Assembly: GCA_012845835.1 (NCBI GenBank)
Contig: JABAKD010000005.1
Span: 3,917,155 to 3,981,154, forward strand
DNA from: Undaria pinnatifida
Lineage: Eukaryota; Sar; Phaeophyceae; Laminariales; Alariaceae
Length of the DNA: 64,000 bases
Reading direction: 5' to 3'
Below, piece by piece: positions 57,101 to 62,751 of the stretch. The notes below the pieces were generated by a model that did not search any database, had not been told where the DNA came from, and saw only the letters and a list, made by a program, of their open reading frames with translations. Both the position numbers and the translations under genes were made by a program. The stretch's first letter is position 1. The number at the start of each line of letters is the position of its first letter.

Positions 57101-57698
57101 GAGCAACCTCTCTGCGCTATGTTATACTATCCGTAACAATATGTGTATAGAAGCTCTTCCCGTTGAGCTACTTTAGCCACGTGAGTGACTAGAGTACTCA
57201 TTGCCCAAGAGCTCAAGAGCAAGAGCTCCTGTAGCACGTGACTAAAGTACGCATCGCTCAGTGGTCAAAAGTAACAAAATACACAAGGTAATATGATCTC
57301 GTCAGCATTGATCTCCGTGGCACCCCCCTTGCCATGGCCATCTCTTGTCTGTAAAGAACTCGCGAGCCTTTATCAACGCATGTCATGCTTAGAACTCGAC
57401 GATCTATTCACTAGACCACACATATCATAACGTATACCCACTGTATTTAGTGGCTAACCTCATGGTGGCGTCCCTTCCGAATGGCATCATGGCTTGCCTT
57501 GCTGCGCGCCTCTGTTCGTGACGACTGGCGCGCTCGAAAACCCTCTTTTGATCTCTCCTCGAGATCATTGCTTTCGTCCCTGCCGCGTCGTCGGCGCGCC
57601 TCGACCACGGGCCGTCTGGGAGAACCAACGGGGAATCCTTCACTGCCCGCGTTCGGAGTTAAAGCTGATGCGGCACCGTTTAGGTTCATGATATTCAT
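35544..57698 (-). CDS. Large coiled-coil protein gene, at least 11 exons
   Basis: Exons in order are 57698-57459, 53468-53157, 52530-52346, 51349-51143, 49390-49207, 45947-45783, 44216-44113, 41181-41074, about 38350-37985, 37831-37695 and 36661-35544. Codon phases match at eight of the ten exon-exon junctions; the two around the ninth exon are unresolved. The predicted protein of about 1000 residues is dominated by charged Glu/Lys/Arg/Ala helices typical of long coiled coils, with a disordered N-terminal region and a Ser/Pro/Gly-rich C-terminal exon. I do not recognise the family. Such proteins are often cytoskeletal, centrosomal or ciliary, but nothing here proves that. Introns of 0.3-4 kb are packed with MITE1, MITE2, R3 and R5 copies. 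No transposon interrupts an exon, which argues the gene is still under selection. Confidence 0.75.
36890..37113 (-). mobile_element. Diverged MITE1 copy
   Basis: It ends in CTACCGTAGCACGCGT and contains CAGAATGGCAGGCCTCCCTAACCCC and an AT-rich run at the family's usual positions. It lies in the intron between coiled-coil exons 11 and 10. Confidence 0.55.
37695..37831 (-). CDS. Coiled-coil gene exon 10
   Basis: The acceptor is GTCCTTCCCGTACAG, entering in phase 2. It reads SVGSVTRLERSLTEAVPEEV, GSSAGEEDNGDVSQQGKESL and GVARQ, then one base at donor GTGATT (37694). Phase 1 agrees with exon 11. The splice link to exon 9 is not settled. Confidence 0.6.
37985..38350 (-). CDS. Coiled-coil gene exon 9 (edges uncertain)
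   Basis: In the frame closed by TGA at 37962 it reads two or three imperfect 16-residue repeats (ATLTREKLLREGEGAV, AKFTWEKLLRGGGGGAA). Then come KAWETGRQERMLEGKALVMD, LVEKGSDQTKYDQTNLDQAN and LAKQLAEIAELARQLAQ, a strong coiled coil. The repeat is visible in DNA as 48-bp units. The acceptor may be at 38349 (phase 2, as required) but has no pyrimidine tract, and the donor near 37985 is weak. The alternative open frame through the region lacks heptad character. Confidence 0.55.
38440..39480. repeat. Three diverged copies of a roughly 190-bp segment
   Basis: Copies at about 38440-38640, 39030-39215 (arranged around 39120-39215) and 39280-39480 share a GGTCAGGAGTTACCAGCAGTTACGGC-like phrase, a G-rich tract, a TCCGTCGGTAATGGCAGCGG-like phrase and a GCGATCGCGTCAAATCTGAT-like phrase. 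They straddle a diverged MITE1 at 38716-38961. They lie in the intron upstream of exon 9 and are not evidently coding. Confidence 0.55.
38716..38961 (+). mobile_element. Diverged MITE1 copy
   Basis: The left part has TTACCGTAGAGTGTGCCCC and CTGGGGCTTCGAACC, the middle CCCATGGCTTAGGC, and the right end TATCGTGGCACGCACGCGT. All are in MITE1 order but strongly diverged. Confidence 0.5.
39645..39925 (+). mobile_element. MITE2 copy
   Basis: It begins GACTCATTCTTACCACGATAG and ends GGCTACCTACCGTAGAACGA. The interior keeps AACGAACGTTTCATCATCAA, GATGACGTCGGGG and GGTTTTGAAACCGGCGACTT. Confidence 0.75.
40110..40385 (+). repeat. R3 copy with R4 inside
   Basis: The palindrome reads GTCACTTGCGCAAGCGAC (about 40300-40317). 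Two arm positions have changed to a different complementary pair relative to the usual GTCACTCGCGCGAGTGAC. An R4 copy (TAGAGCCCCCAAACCCCTCC, 40196-40258) lies within or next to it. Confidence 0.6.
41074..41181 (-). CDS. Coiled-coil gene exon 8
   Basis: The acceptor is CTCTCCTGCCAATCTAG; one base completes the exon 7 codon. It reads RQAARRKLEESAAKAELVRA then EKDRINTTRAQLSWE and ends in phase 2 at a consensus donor GTAAGC (41073). Confidence 0.8.
41580..41862 (+). repeat. R5 copy
   Basis: CATCCCTCTATAGATAGTGAGG opens it, then CGGTTGAGCTCATCAAG and ending CAGAATCTGATGCACCCCTAGCGCGG. A related opening phrase recurs at 41875-41945. Intronic in the coiled-coil gene. Confidence 0.6.
42295..42593 (+). 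mobile_element. MITE1 copy
   Basis: The left end is ACGCGTGCTACGATAGAGG and the right end GCGTAGCACGCG. The interior keeps CACTTTTTTT, AGGTTCCCTAATTTGGGAGC, GGGGCCTAGGTACAC and TTTTGGGTTGAGGATCC. An R3 copy (42595-42770, minus) follows immediately. Confidence 0.8.
42595..42770 (-). repeat. R3 copy
   Basis: It begins AAGGCTACGGTAGGGGAGTC and carries GTCGCTCGCGAGTGACCC (a shortened palindrome, about 42634) and GGATCGGAAGCTACGCTGCG at the far end. Non-coding, with long T and C homopolymers. Confidence 0.6.
42990..43313 (+). repeat. R5 copy with TA microsatellite
   Basis: It contains CATTCCACGGCGGGGGAAGT, TCTGCTCGAGCGTGGAACC, GCGAACGAATGCCTTCGCAG and ends TAGAATCTGCTGCACCCCCT. A TA repeat followed by TTTA units (about 43136-43168) interrupts it. 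Confidence 0.6.
43560..44060 (+). repeat. Tandem repeat of 196 bp with CCGATATCGG-like palindromes
   Basis: The phrase TACGAATTAGCC occurs at 43669 and 43865 (period 196), with a third partial unit ending near 44050. Each unit holds several GATAAATCGGATATCGG and TATATCGGTAAACACAGCCG phrases, so the interior is itself rich in short inverted repeats. It ends about 50 bp from coiled-coil exon 7. Confidence 0.8.
44113..44216 (-). CDS. Coiled-coil gene exon 7
   Basis: It starts in phase 0 after CTTGATCTAAAG and reads ARKQEEAAKRLDEKREREE then NARKAAERRMKTEEE, ending AG at donor GTAGCA (44112) in phase 2. The spliced junction with exon 8 gives TEEERRQAARRK, a seamless coiled coil. It is too short to be noticed as an isolated ORF. 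Confidence 0.75.
45190..45412 (+). mobile_element. MITE1 copy lacking its left end
   Basis: It keeps CCCATGGCCAAG, GGTTAAGGAGCCAGCCCCGTC and the right end CTATCGTATCACGAGTC. The left terminal repeat is not recognisable. Confidence 0.5.
45783..45947 (-). CDS. Coiled-coil gene exon 6
   Basis: After the acceptor CGTTTAG it reads EIKERERVLRGEEAADAKRQ, RRAAAREKVGGDASRRADSF and EVKMQRENLLAAAIE (55 codons). It ends in phase 0 at donor GTGGGT (45782). Both ends fit the neighbouring exons. Confidence 0.75.
47630..47870 (-). mobile_element. Diverged MITE1 copy
   Basis: It reads AACCCCAAAATCCTCGGAAA and AATCAGTTTTTTGTCAGGGA and ends CCCCTCTACCGTCGCCCATGC, the MITE1 order in reverse. It lies in the intron between exons 6 and 5 of the coiled-coil gene. 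Confidence 0.45.
48082..48364 (-). mobile_element. MITE1 copy
   Basis: The ends are ATGCATGCTACGACAGAGG and CACCTCTATTGTAGCACGCGT. The interior has GGGCTCCTTAACGCAAAATCG, a CT microsatellite (about 48167-48196) and GTGTACCTAGGCCATG. Non-coding. Confidence 0.75.
48365..49206. other. Coiled-coil gene intron; short inverted repeat
   Basis: Apart from a long T run (48365-48378) there is an inverted pair around 48690-48790: AAAGTAGGTTAGAGATTCAG-like on the left and CGTATTTCTAACCTAACTTT on the right, with ACCAACCNATCCACGAAAA against TTTTCGTGGGTTGGGTTGG. This could form a hairpin with arms of roughly 40 bp. No exon is seen. Confidence 0.5.
49207..49390 (-). CDS. Coiled-coil gene exon 5
   Basis: The acceptor is CCATTATCTCAG; the first base completes the exon 4 codon. 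It reads AREAQAEAKKNASAMKAAAA, RAAIEEARRRRESESEATRT and AAELKVAELEVRAEAFRRRQ, ending with Lys at donor GTGATT (49206) in phase 0. Confidence 0.8.
50758..51015 (+). mobile_element. MITE2 copy
   Basis: It begins GACTGATTCTTACCACGATAG and ends GGGCTGCCGTAGTAAGACTC. It contains ACGAACGTTTCGTGGTTGCTC and GATGGCGTCGGGGTGGCGAG. It lies about 130 bp from coiled-coil exon 4. Confidence 0.75.
51143..51349 (-). CDS. Coiled-coil gene exon 4 (intact copy of a duplicated pair)
   Basis: The acceptor is TCTTCGACACAG and one base completes the codon from exon 3. It reads LIEMEANLRQKQSDLAAQQ, RAEQVAERAAILESRIARSV and RVRRARQLRSERIAIQKAEE, ending RDAAADAAR at donor GTAAAA in phase 2. A related but frameshifted copy lies 334 bp upstream at 51683-51590. 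Confidence 0.8.
51590..51683 (-). pseudogene. Duplicate of coiled-coil exon 4, frameshifted
   Basis: It has the same CGACACAG acceptor. It reads LLESEDNLRQKHNQ, after which a small indel moves the homologous sequence to another frame (QSDLASQQRALQVSEGAAIY, matching QSDLAAQQRAEQVAERAAIL). The 3' half and donor are not recognisable. It is either a decayed tandem exon duplicate or a poison exon; use would break the protein. Confidence 0.7.
52346..52530 (-). CDS. Coiled-coil gene exon 3
   Basis: It starts in phase 0 after AACACGTAG and reads ERDRQRGEKASAREAAADAR, RSDILKAADRARVAQERSAQ and LKKEDVERAAAKILEKQEEA. It ends in phase 2 at donor GTGGGT (52345). It is one continuous charged helix with heptad-like spacing. 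Confidence 0.8.
53157..53468 (-). CDS. Coiled-coil gene exon 2
   Basis: The acceptor is CATCTCCCCCGAAG. It reads VRTETPQPLPVPEAGEGAS, then a Pro/Gly-rich linker, then a helix LEDAAERLAAFKRRQAMELQ followed by HVLTFELRRLAQE. The donor GTGAGG (53156) is in phase 0. The open frame extends upstream beyond the acceptor, but that part lacks coding character. Confidence 0.7.
53868..54112 (+). repeat. R5 copy
   Basis: It opens CATCCCTCTATAGTGCGGTA, passes GGTTGAGCCCCTCAAGCGTGG, and ends TTAGAATCCGCTGCACCCATG. It sits between coiled-coil exons 2 and 1. A run of more than 20 C lies at about 53785-53808. Confidence 0.65.
54533..54919 (-). mobile_element. MITE1 copy plus an adjoining MITE1 end
   Basis: The complete copy is 54649-54919 (ends ACGCGTGCTGCGATAGAGG and CACCTCTGTCGTAGCACGCGT, interior GGGGCTCCTTAACCCAAAATC). 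Just before it, 54533-54640 carries a separate end GGCGTGCTACGATAGGAG with ATGACGGGGGCTCC, a second truncated copy in the same orientation. Confidence 0.75.
55205..55460 (+). repeat. R5 copy
   Basis: GAGTCATCTCTATAGTGCGG opens it. It keeps GGCCGGTTGAGCTTCTCGAG and GCGCCGACGAATGCCTTCG, ending near TCCGTGAGATG-like sequence. An R4 copy follows at 55776-55838 (TAGAGCCCCCAAACCCCTCC). Confidence 0.6.
55945..56110 (-). repeat. R3 copy
   Basis: It carries GGACCAAGGTTACGGGTGGG on the left and ACTCGCGCGAGTGACCC (about 55988-56004), a palindrome with the outer left arm eroded. Coiled-coil gene intron 1. Confidence 0.6.
56111..57458. other. Coiled-coil gene intron 1, part; exon 1 end duplicated
   Basis: 56828-56880 repeats the exon 1 donor region. 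On the minus strand both read GCCACCATGAGGT-AGCCAC, and both are followed on the plus side by a GCCTCTGTTC phrase. The copy at 56.83 kb is too short to act as an exon. Nothing else is recognised. Confidence 0.45.
57459..57698 (-). CDS. Coiled-coil gene exon 1 (probable start)
   Basis: It starts MNIMNLNGAASALTPNAGS; two in-frame ATGs lie close together, and either may be used. It continues PRRPVVEARRRRGRDESND, LEERSKEGFRARQSSRTEAR and ends RKGRHHE at donor GTTAGC (57458) in phase 0. That fits the exon at 53468. The peptide is basic and probably disordered. The donor end is partly duplicated near 56830. Confidence 0.6.
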
Positions 57699-58279
57699 GT
57701 GCTTTCACTCCGTATACGGCTTGGGCGGCATGCGCTGCTATCGGCGTAGTCGCTGTTCGGGAGTACGATATGCCTCGCACTTGGTACCTTGGGCTACGGA
57801 CCTATCCATGCCAAAGAAAGCTGTCCGTCCACCCCCCCTCCGTATGCCACGTAGCGCTTGATACCTGGTACCAGCCCACCCACGCCAAAGCAAGCTGTCC
57901 GTTCGTCGTGGACCTCCTACCACCGCGGTGTCTGGTGCGGGTGTCGTCGGGTTAGGCAGGTTGCGCCGCACTGCCGCACTTTCATTGTTCAACTCTAAAC
58001 CGTTTCATATCGGTAGACATGCCAACCTATTTAGTCGAACTCCTTTTTTCACTACACATCCCCTGGTAACAATTATCTCACACTAACTTCGAGTAGTTTT
58101 GTCGATAGCAAACGAGGGTGCACAATCTACCATCTACACAATACCACCGCAGCAGCAGCGAGCACACAGCAGCAGCGCGGTACCAGCGAGCGGCAGCGTG
58201 AGACTAGAGCCAAGCTATGCCCGGATCGAGACGAACAAGACGGCCGTGCCGAAACGTGGTACTCGTAGCGTGCGCCGCC

Positions 58280-58594
58280 ATGGCAGGGAGAACCTGCTAT
58301 GGCTTCCACACGTCTGCACCCTCGGTCCACAGCGAACGCAAGGCTCCGCGAACCTCCAAACCGCAGCTTAGAGAGGTCCGCCCACGTCGAGTGCTGGAGC
58401 GGCTGGGCTCGGGATCCCTGCACGGAGTTGTAGGCTACATGCGATCTGCTAGCAAGGGATGGGCGTTGCTGTCGGAGCGCGTGGACGGGGATGTCCAGGA
58501 GCATGTGAGGCTGACTGGGTTTAGGGCAGCAGTCTTTGAACACCTGAAACATGCGACGTGGGACGTGGGTTCAACGTTTGACATGCGACCCTAG
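58280..58594 (+). CDS. Possible small protein, unknown
   Basis: There are 104 codons from ATG at 58280 (MAGRTCYGFHTSAPSVHSER), then KPQLREVRPRRVLERLGSGS, LHGVVGYMRSASKGWALLSE, RVDGDVQEHVRLTGFRAAVF and a TAG stop. Third codon positions are mostly G or C, as in the confirmed exons, which is the only support. The frame is also open upstream to 58217. No domain, splice context or neighbour link was found. It could be an upstream exon of the S4 gene or chance. Confidence 0.3.
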   Translation: MAGRTCYGFHTSAPSVHSERKAPRTSKPQLREVRPRRVLERLGSGSLHGVVGYMRSASKGWALLSERVDGDVQEHVRLTGFRAAVFEHLKHATWDVGSTFDMRP

Positions 58595-58677
58595 TGCGAC
58601 GTGCAACGTGTTGATAAGTACCAGGTAGACAAGAAGAAGGTGCTGTTGTATAATACTGGCTTGCTGTTGCACCGATT

Positions 58678-58775
58678 ATATCTCGCGTTACTCGTAAAAT
58701 AGCGTTTGCCTTTGCTGTTGCTGTTTGTATCTCGCGTTACTCGTAAAATAGCGTTTGCCTTGGCTGTTGCTGTTT
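58678..58775 (+). repeat. Two-copy 48-bp direct repeat
   Basis: TATCTCGCGTTACTCGTAAA followed by ATAGCGTTTGCCT, G/C and GCTGTTGCTGTTTG occurs twice head to tail. No function is apparent. Confidence 0.8.
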
Positions 58776-59332
58776 GGGGTACGACATGGGCTAAACGTTT
58801 GTTGAGAAGGCAGCAACTGAGCACAGCAGCTTTGACGCAGCAGTTGGTCGAATAGGCTGCTTGTTTGTCTGCTTCGGTCTAGGAGCCAGAGCCAGCTGCC
58901 AGGGTAACTGTTTACTGGGGGCAGGTTGTGATATGATAGCTGTCTCGTCGCTTTGACCGGGTGAATAATGACGAGCACTCGACTCCTTGCGTCCGGTGCA
59001 TTGAGCTCTGCTGTTGCCGCTGCTACGTGGTTCTATCTCGTGTCACGTATTATACGAGTAGCTTTCCGCCTGTTCCTGTCGATGTGCCGTTCTCTCGAGC
59101 TGTGGTTGTTTACCAGGTACGAGTAGAGAGCGCGTCGAGAAATACGCTGGCTGTGTCCAGTGAGCGCTTTCATGCGCTGCGTGGTTTCAAGCCAGCCCAG
59201 AGTACCAGTGTCTGTACTGTACATACTGCTGTACTTGCAGTATCTGTACATCAACTTTTTGTTAACCAGTAGAGGCTTGTCATCACCGAGCTGCTGACAG
59301 CGAGCTGCCGGCACTCCGGTAGTTGTAGTTGA

Positions 59333-59500
59333 ACAACCCCCCACCAAACTAACCCTAACCCAACTCAACCCAGCCCAAACCTTACATCCCACTCCAGCCC
59401 AACGCAACCCAGCCCAAACCTTTCGCCCCCCCCGTTGTAACCTCCCTTCCCTCAAGCCACCCCAACCCAACCCTACCCTACCCCCCCTCGCAACCTCCTT
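59333..59500 (-). repeat. Degenerate CCCAA/CCCTAA tract upstream of the S4 exon
   Basis: Many AACCC-anchored units (AACCCTAACCC, AACTCAACCCAGCCC, AACCCTACCCTACC) run up to the pyrimidine tract that precedes the exon at 59511. It is telomere-like in composition but highly irregular. Confidence 0.7.
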
Positions 59501-59510
59501 TCCCCCCCAG

Positions 59511-59783
59511 CTCGGGGCATCATCGGCGGCAGCGGCTGCAGCCAGTCGTGCGCCGCGGCGCTACGTCGGCGACGGCGCGGGCATGACGGACGAGGGAGGA
59601 GTGGGCGGGCCTCGAGGGGACGGGCGCGGGAAGGAGTGGACGGTCGATCTCTGCTCGAAGCGGCTGTCCTTGCTGCACCGCAAGCTGCGCCAGGTGAAGG
59701 ACTTGCTGGCGAAGCAGGCGAGGGACCCCGGGGCGTTGGACGAGTGGCAGATTGCCAAGGTGGACAGGAAGATGGACCTTCAG
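59511..59783 (+). CDS. S4 gene, first recognised exon
   Basis: The pyrimidine-rich acceptor TCCTTTCCCCCCCAG ends at 59510. The frame reads LGASSAAAAASRAPRRYVGD before the first ATG (59583), then MTDEGGVGGPRGDGRGKEW, TVDLCSKRLSLLHRKLRQVK and WQIAKVDRKMDLQ at donor GTAGGA (59784), phase 0. If translation starts at 59583, the part before it is 5' untranslated. If not, an upstream exon is missing from the model. Confidence 0.65.
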
Positions 59784-62751
59784 GTAGGAGCCCTACATGC
59801 AACACCACCTTGCTAATTAACTCGTGCAACACTTTTTGGTCAATTTCTATCGAGCACGTCCGTGCATGCGGTGGGTAGGTGGGTGGGGGTGGGTGGGTTG
59901 GTGAATGGGTGGGTGGGTTGGGTGGGTGGGTGCATAGGTGAGTGGACTGGTCGTAATGAAGACTGGGTTGTGTGAGTAGGGGCGTAGGTGGGTGGGTGGG
60001 CCTTAACGCCTTTACACCTGGGAATCCGTGTTTTGGGGACAAGGCACTTGGACGTAGTATAGGGGGATGGGGGATGGCTCTAAAGGGGAAACCGAAACCT
60101 TAACCAAAACCAAAACCTTACGCGAAGCCGATACCTTACCGAAACCTTAACCACAACGTTATCCGAAACCAAAACCCCACCCGAAACCGAAAACAGATGG
60201 AGATTTCCGAGCTGGAGTCGCTGAGGAGGGACCTGCGCCAGGCGGGGGGGACTAGCGCGTCAGCCCCGGCCAAGAAGAGCCGGTTGGCTCCCGGCCCCTT
60301 TGCCGGCGGCATGATGGCCCCCGCCCCCGCCCCCCCCACCGCCTCCAGCAGCAGCAGCAGCAGCAGCAGCAGCGATAACAGCGGTGGCTATAGCAGCGGT
60401 AGTGATAACAATGGCGGCGGCGATTTGAGCCAGACCCAGAAAGAGCAGGGGGTGCAAATGGAGGGCGGGGGGGGGCGACAGCAGCAACAGCTGCAGCAGG
60501 AGGAAGAGAGGGGGAGACAGGAGGTAGGCGCGAGGTATACAAAGGATGGTCTCAAGATGGCCTCCCCGAAGCGACCCGTTGCGCTGTCCCCCTCAGAGGC
60601 ATCAAACCGTCCCATATTTGAGGGGGGGGGCGGTAGACCCGCGCCCCCTGCAAGGGGATTCGCCGCCTCCGGCGGGGTATCCACGTCGGCAGAAGATGCC
60701 GGGGAGGGGGAGGGTTTCGACTGGGAGGAGGGATACGAGAATATGGAGGCGCAGGTGGCCGAGTTGGAGGCGGGGAGGGGGGCGTTTTCGCGGGAGGGGG
60801 GGGGGGCAGGGGCTCTAGAGGGGCCCGCTGGGGGTTACCCGAAACGGCTAGCCGGGATTATGAGCTTTTGCCGAGTTTCAGATAAGGCGACGTGCGAGAT
60901 TTTGGTGGAGATGGGAAGGGTGACCGTTAATGGGGAGGTGGCGGGGGACCCCGGGGTCAAGGTGGACATCCTCACGGACATCATCGTTGCCAACGGTAAG
61001 GGTTAGGGTTAGCGTTGGGGTCGGGAATGGTTGCAGCGTTGGGGTTAGGTACGGTTCTAGGGTCAGGATTTTGTTTGTTGGATTAGGATTGGGTTGGATT
61101 GTGGAGATAGGGACATGGGACGGGCGACGGTTAAGGGCGAGGGAGCGAGGGACCCCGGGGTCGAGGTAGACACCGTCATAGACGTCGTCGTCGCCAACGG
61201 TAAGGGTTAGGTGTGGTGTCGGGGTTGGAGTGGTTGTAGGGTCGGGGTTAGTTATGGTTCTTGGGGTAGTGTTAGGGTTAGGGTTAGGGTTAGGGTTGGG
61301 TCGGACTGGGTTTATATGGCTGTTTGCTTGTTCTACTTTTTTTGTGTGTACGTACCCCCGATTCACATCACCTGCTTTTTTGTTTTTGTTTTCGCTGAAA
61401 CCGCTGCAGGCGTGGCGGTTACCCTTCCAGGAAAGATCGACAACTCGGACGAGACAAGAAAGCCCAGGGAAGACGAGGGGAAGGTACGTAAGCGGGGCGA
61501 ATCCGACTCGCCGCGCGCCGCTCGTTTCGCTCGCTTGCTTGCTTCCTACAAACCTGCATGCCTGCCTGTTTGCCAGGGAGTTTAGAGAGGGAAAGCGATG
61601 AAGGTAGATGGCCATGACGGCATCGGCTGCTCGAAGCAGCCCATTCTGCTGGGATGGGGGACGTGTTTGGAAAACTGCAACGGAAGTAGATGCATGACGC
61701 ACGCGCAGCAGGGCGATGGTGATGCTTGCGTTGCTGCACGGTCCCCCAGAAGGCTGAAAAGGACTGCACTTGTCGCTCTTTCGGTCGCCGTACCTGGGTC
61801 AACGTCGTTGGGAGTTGTAAGAGCCGGCATTCTTGCCATACGGGGGGAAGATGCACCGAGTAGATATAGCTATATGTAGACTACCGGTATACGGTATACA
61901 CATGCCAAAATACCGTGTATGTATAGGCCCGTACTTGATACCAATCGCAACCACCACCAAATCACCACCATTAATGCCGCCACCTCCACCCACCACCATC
62001 AACCCCCCCAGCACAACCTCCACCATAACCCCCCCCCCATCCCCATACATACATACAAAATACATGCCAATGACTGATTCTTACCACGATAGCCCCCCCC
62101 AAACCATTGATTTTCTTCAACGAACGTTTCATGGCTGATCGACACGAGGAAGGGTTTTGTTAAATTTGCAAGCCTCCATATATGTTCTTGTTTGCGAAGT
62201 ACTATCGAACGATGACGTCGGGGTGGCAAGGGGCACCGTATTTCAGGAAGAGATACCGCCGGGAGCCGGTTTCGAAACGGACGATTTCGTTAAAGAAAAG
62301 TTTGGGGGGCTACCGTAGAAAGACTCCTATATACCGTTTAAGGATCGGTCAGTTCATATTTCCAATCACAACCACCACCATATCATCACCATTAATACCA
62401 CCACCTTCACCCATCACCGTCAACCCCCCCAACACAGCCTCCACCATCACCCCCTCCTCCCTTCCACCCCCTCTAAACCTCCCCCGCTCACCTACCCCAC
62501 CCACCCCACGCGCCCCCTTCCTTATCCTCCCCCGCCTGGCAATGCTTCCATTCCCCTTGCCGTCACGTTTTATTTACCAGCGGACGGGGCCTATCCCTAA
62601 GGCGGAGAAGAACACATGGAAGGCCAAGACCAAGTACCGCTGGAACATGGATGACGGCTTGTTGGCCAAGCGCACACGACGGGCGTCTAACGCAAAGTCT
62701 TTCGAGAAGAAGAGGAGAAGTGGGGGCGGGGACTATAACGGTGGCTGGTAG
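59511..62751 (+). CDS. S4 RNA-binding domain protein, four exons
   Basis: Exons 59511-59783, 60197-60995, 61410-61483 and 62581-62751 join with matching phases (0, 1, 0). The protein of about 440 residues has three parts. The first is an N-terminal helical segment (KRLSLLHRKLRQVKDLLAKQ, WQIAKVDRKMDLQMEISELE) resembling the KKLRxLxKKLRQI-type C-terminal helices of PYM and eIF2A. The second is a long Ser/Gly/Gln-rich linker. The third is an S4 fold (KRLAGIMSFCRVSDKATCEI, LVEMGRVTVNGEVAGDPG, VKVDILTDIIVANG), followed by a basic tail (TWKAKTKYRWNMDDGLLAKR). S4 domains bind structured RNA in ribosomal proteins and pseudouridine synthases. No synthase catalytic domain follows, so a binding role is inferred. 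The start codon may be ATG 59583 or lie in an earlier exon. Confidence 0.75.
60197..60995 (+). CDS. S4 gene, large exon carrying the S4 domain
   Basis: It follows an acceptor ACCGAAAACAG and starts MEISELESLRRDLRQAGG. After a Ser-rich AGC run (about 60350-60372), a Gln-rich run and a Gly/Glu-rich linker, the S4 domain occupies the last 60 codons. It ends one base into a codon at donor GTAAGG (60996). The intron is rich in GGGTTAGGG and carries a copy of the exon's last 85 bp at 61115-61199. Intron 1 ends in ACCGAAACC-type repeats. Confidence 0.75.
61004..61310 (+). repeat. TTAGGG-like tract in S4 intron 2
   Basis: Irregular GGGTTAGGG, GGGGTTAGG and GGTTGGGT units fill the intron, with four clean GTTAGG units near 61270-61296. 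They begin directly at the splice donor (GGTAAGGGTTAGGG), suggesting local expansion from donor sequence or capture of telomeric repeats. Confidence 0.75.
61115..61199 (+). pseudogene. Tandem copy of the S4 exon end and its splice donor
   Basis: 85 bp parallel 60911-60995 at a spacing of 204 bp without indels. It reads MGRATVKGEGARDPGVEVDT then VIDVVVANG against MGRVTVNGEVAGDPGVKVDI then LTDIIVANG. The GTAAGGGTTAG donor is kept at 61200, and the reading frame closes at the same TAG after the donor in both copies. The preceding acceptor and first half of the domain are absent, so it cannot splice in as a full exon. It could compete as a donor only if read from exon 2. Confidence 0.85.
61410..61483 (+). 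CDS. S4 gene, short exon
   Basis: The acceptor is GAAACCGCTGCAG. Two bases complete a Gly codon, then VAVTLPGKIDNSDETRKPRE and DEGK at a consensus donor GTACGTAAG (61484), phase 0. In S4 proteins the strand after VNG normally continues with V-hydrophobic residues, which VAVTLPGKI supplies. Confidence 0.7.
61945..62460 (+). repeat. CCACCA-rich 90-bp direct repeats flanking a MITE2
   Basis: About 61945-62037 and 62362-62455 share CAACCACCACCA, TCACCACCATTAATGCC/ACC, CATCAACCCCCC and ACAACCTCCACCAT in the same order. The MITE2 copy lies between them. Confidence 0.7.
62071..62325 (+). mobile_element. MITE2 copy
   Basis: It begins GACTGATTCTTACCACGATAG and ends GGGCTACCGTAGAAAGACTC. It contains AACGAACGTTTCATGGCTGA, GATGACGTCGGGGTGGCAAG and GGTTTCGAAACGGACGATTT. 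It is inside S4 gene intron 3. Confidence 0.8.
62581..62751 (+). CDS. S4 gene, terminal exon
   Basis: The acceptor is CACGTTTTATTTACCAG. Phase 0 reads RTGPIPKAEKNTWKAKTKYR, WNMDDGLLAKRTRRASNAKS and FEKKRRSGGGDYNGGW, with TAG at 62749-62751. The tail is strongly basic, suitable for nucleic-acid contact or nuclear import. A diverged copy of the last 90 bp lies at about 62963-63062. Confidence 0.7.
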   Translation, partial: RTGPIPKAEKNTWKAKTKYRWNMDDGLLAKRTRRASNAKSFEKKRRSGGGDYNGGW

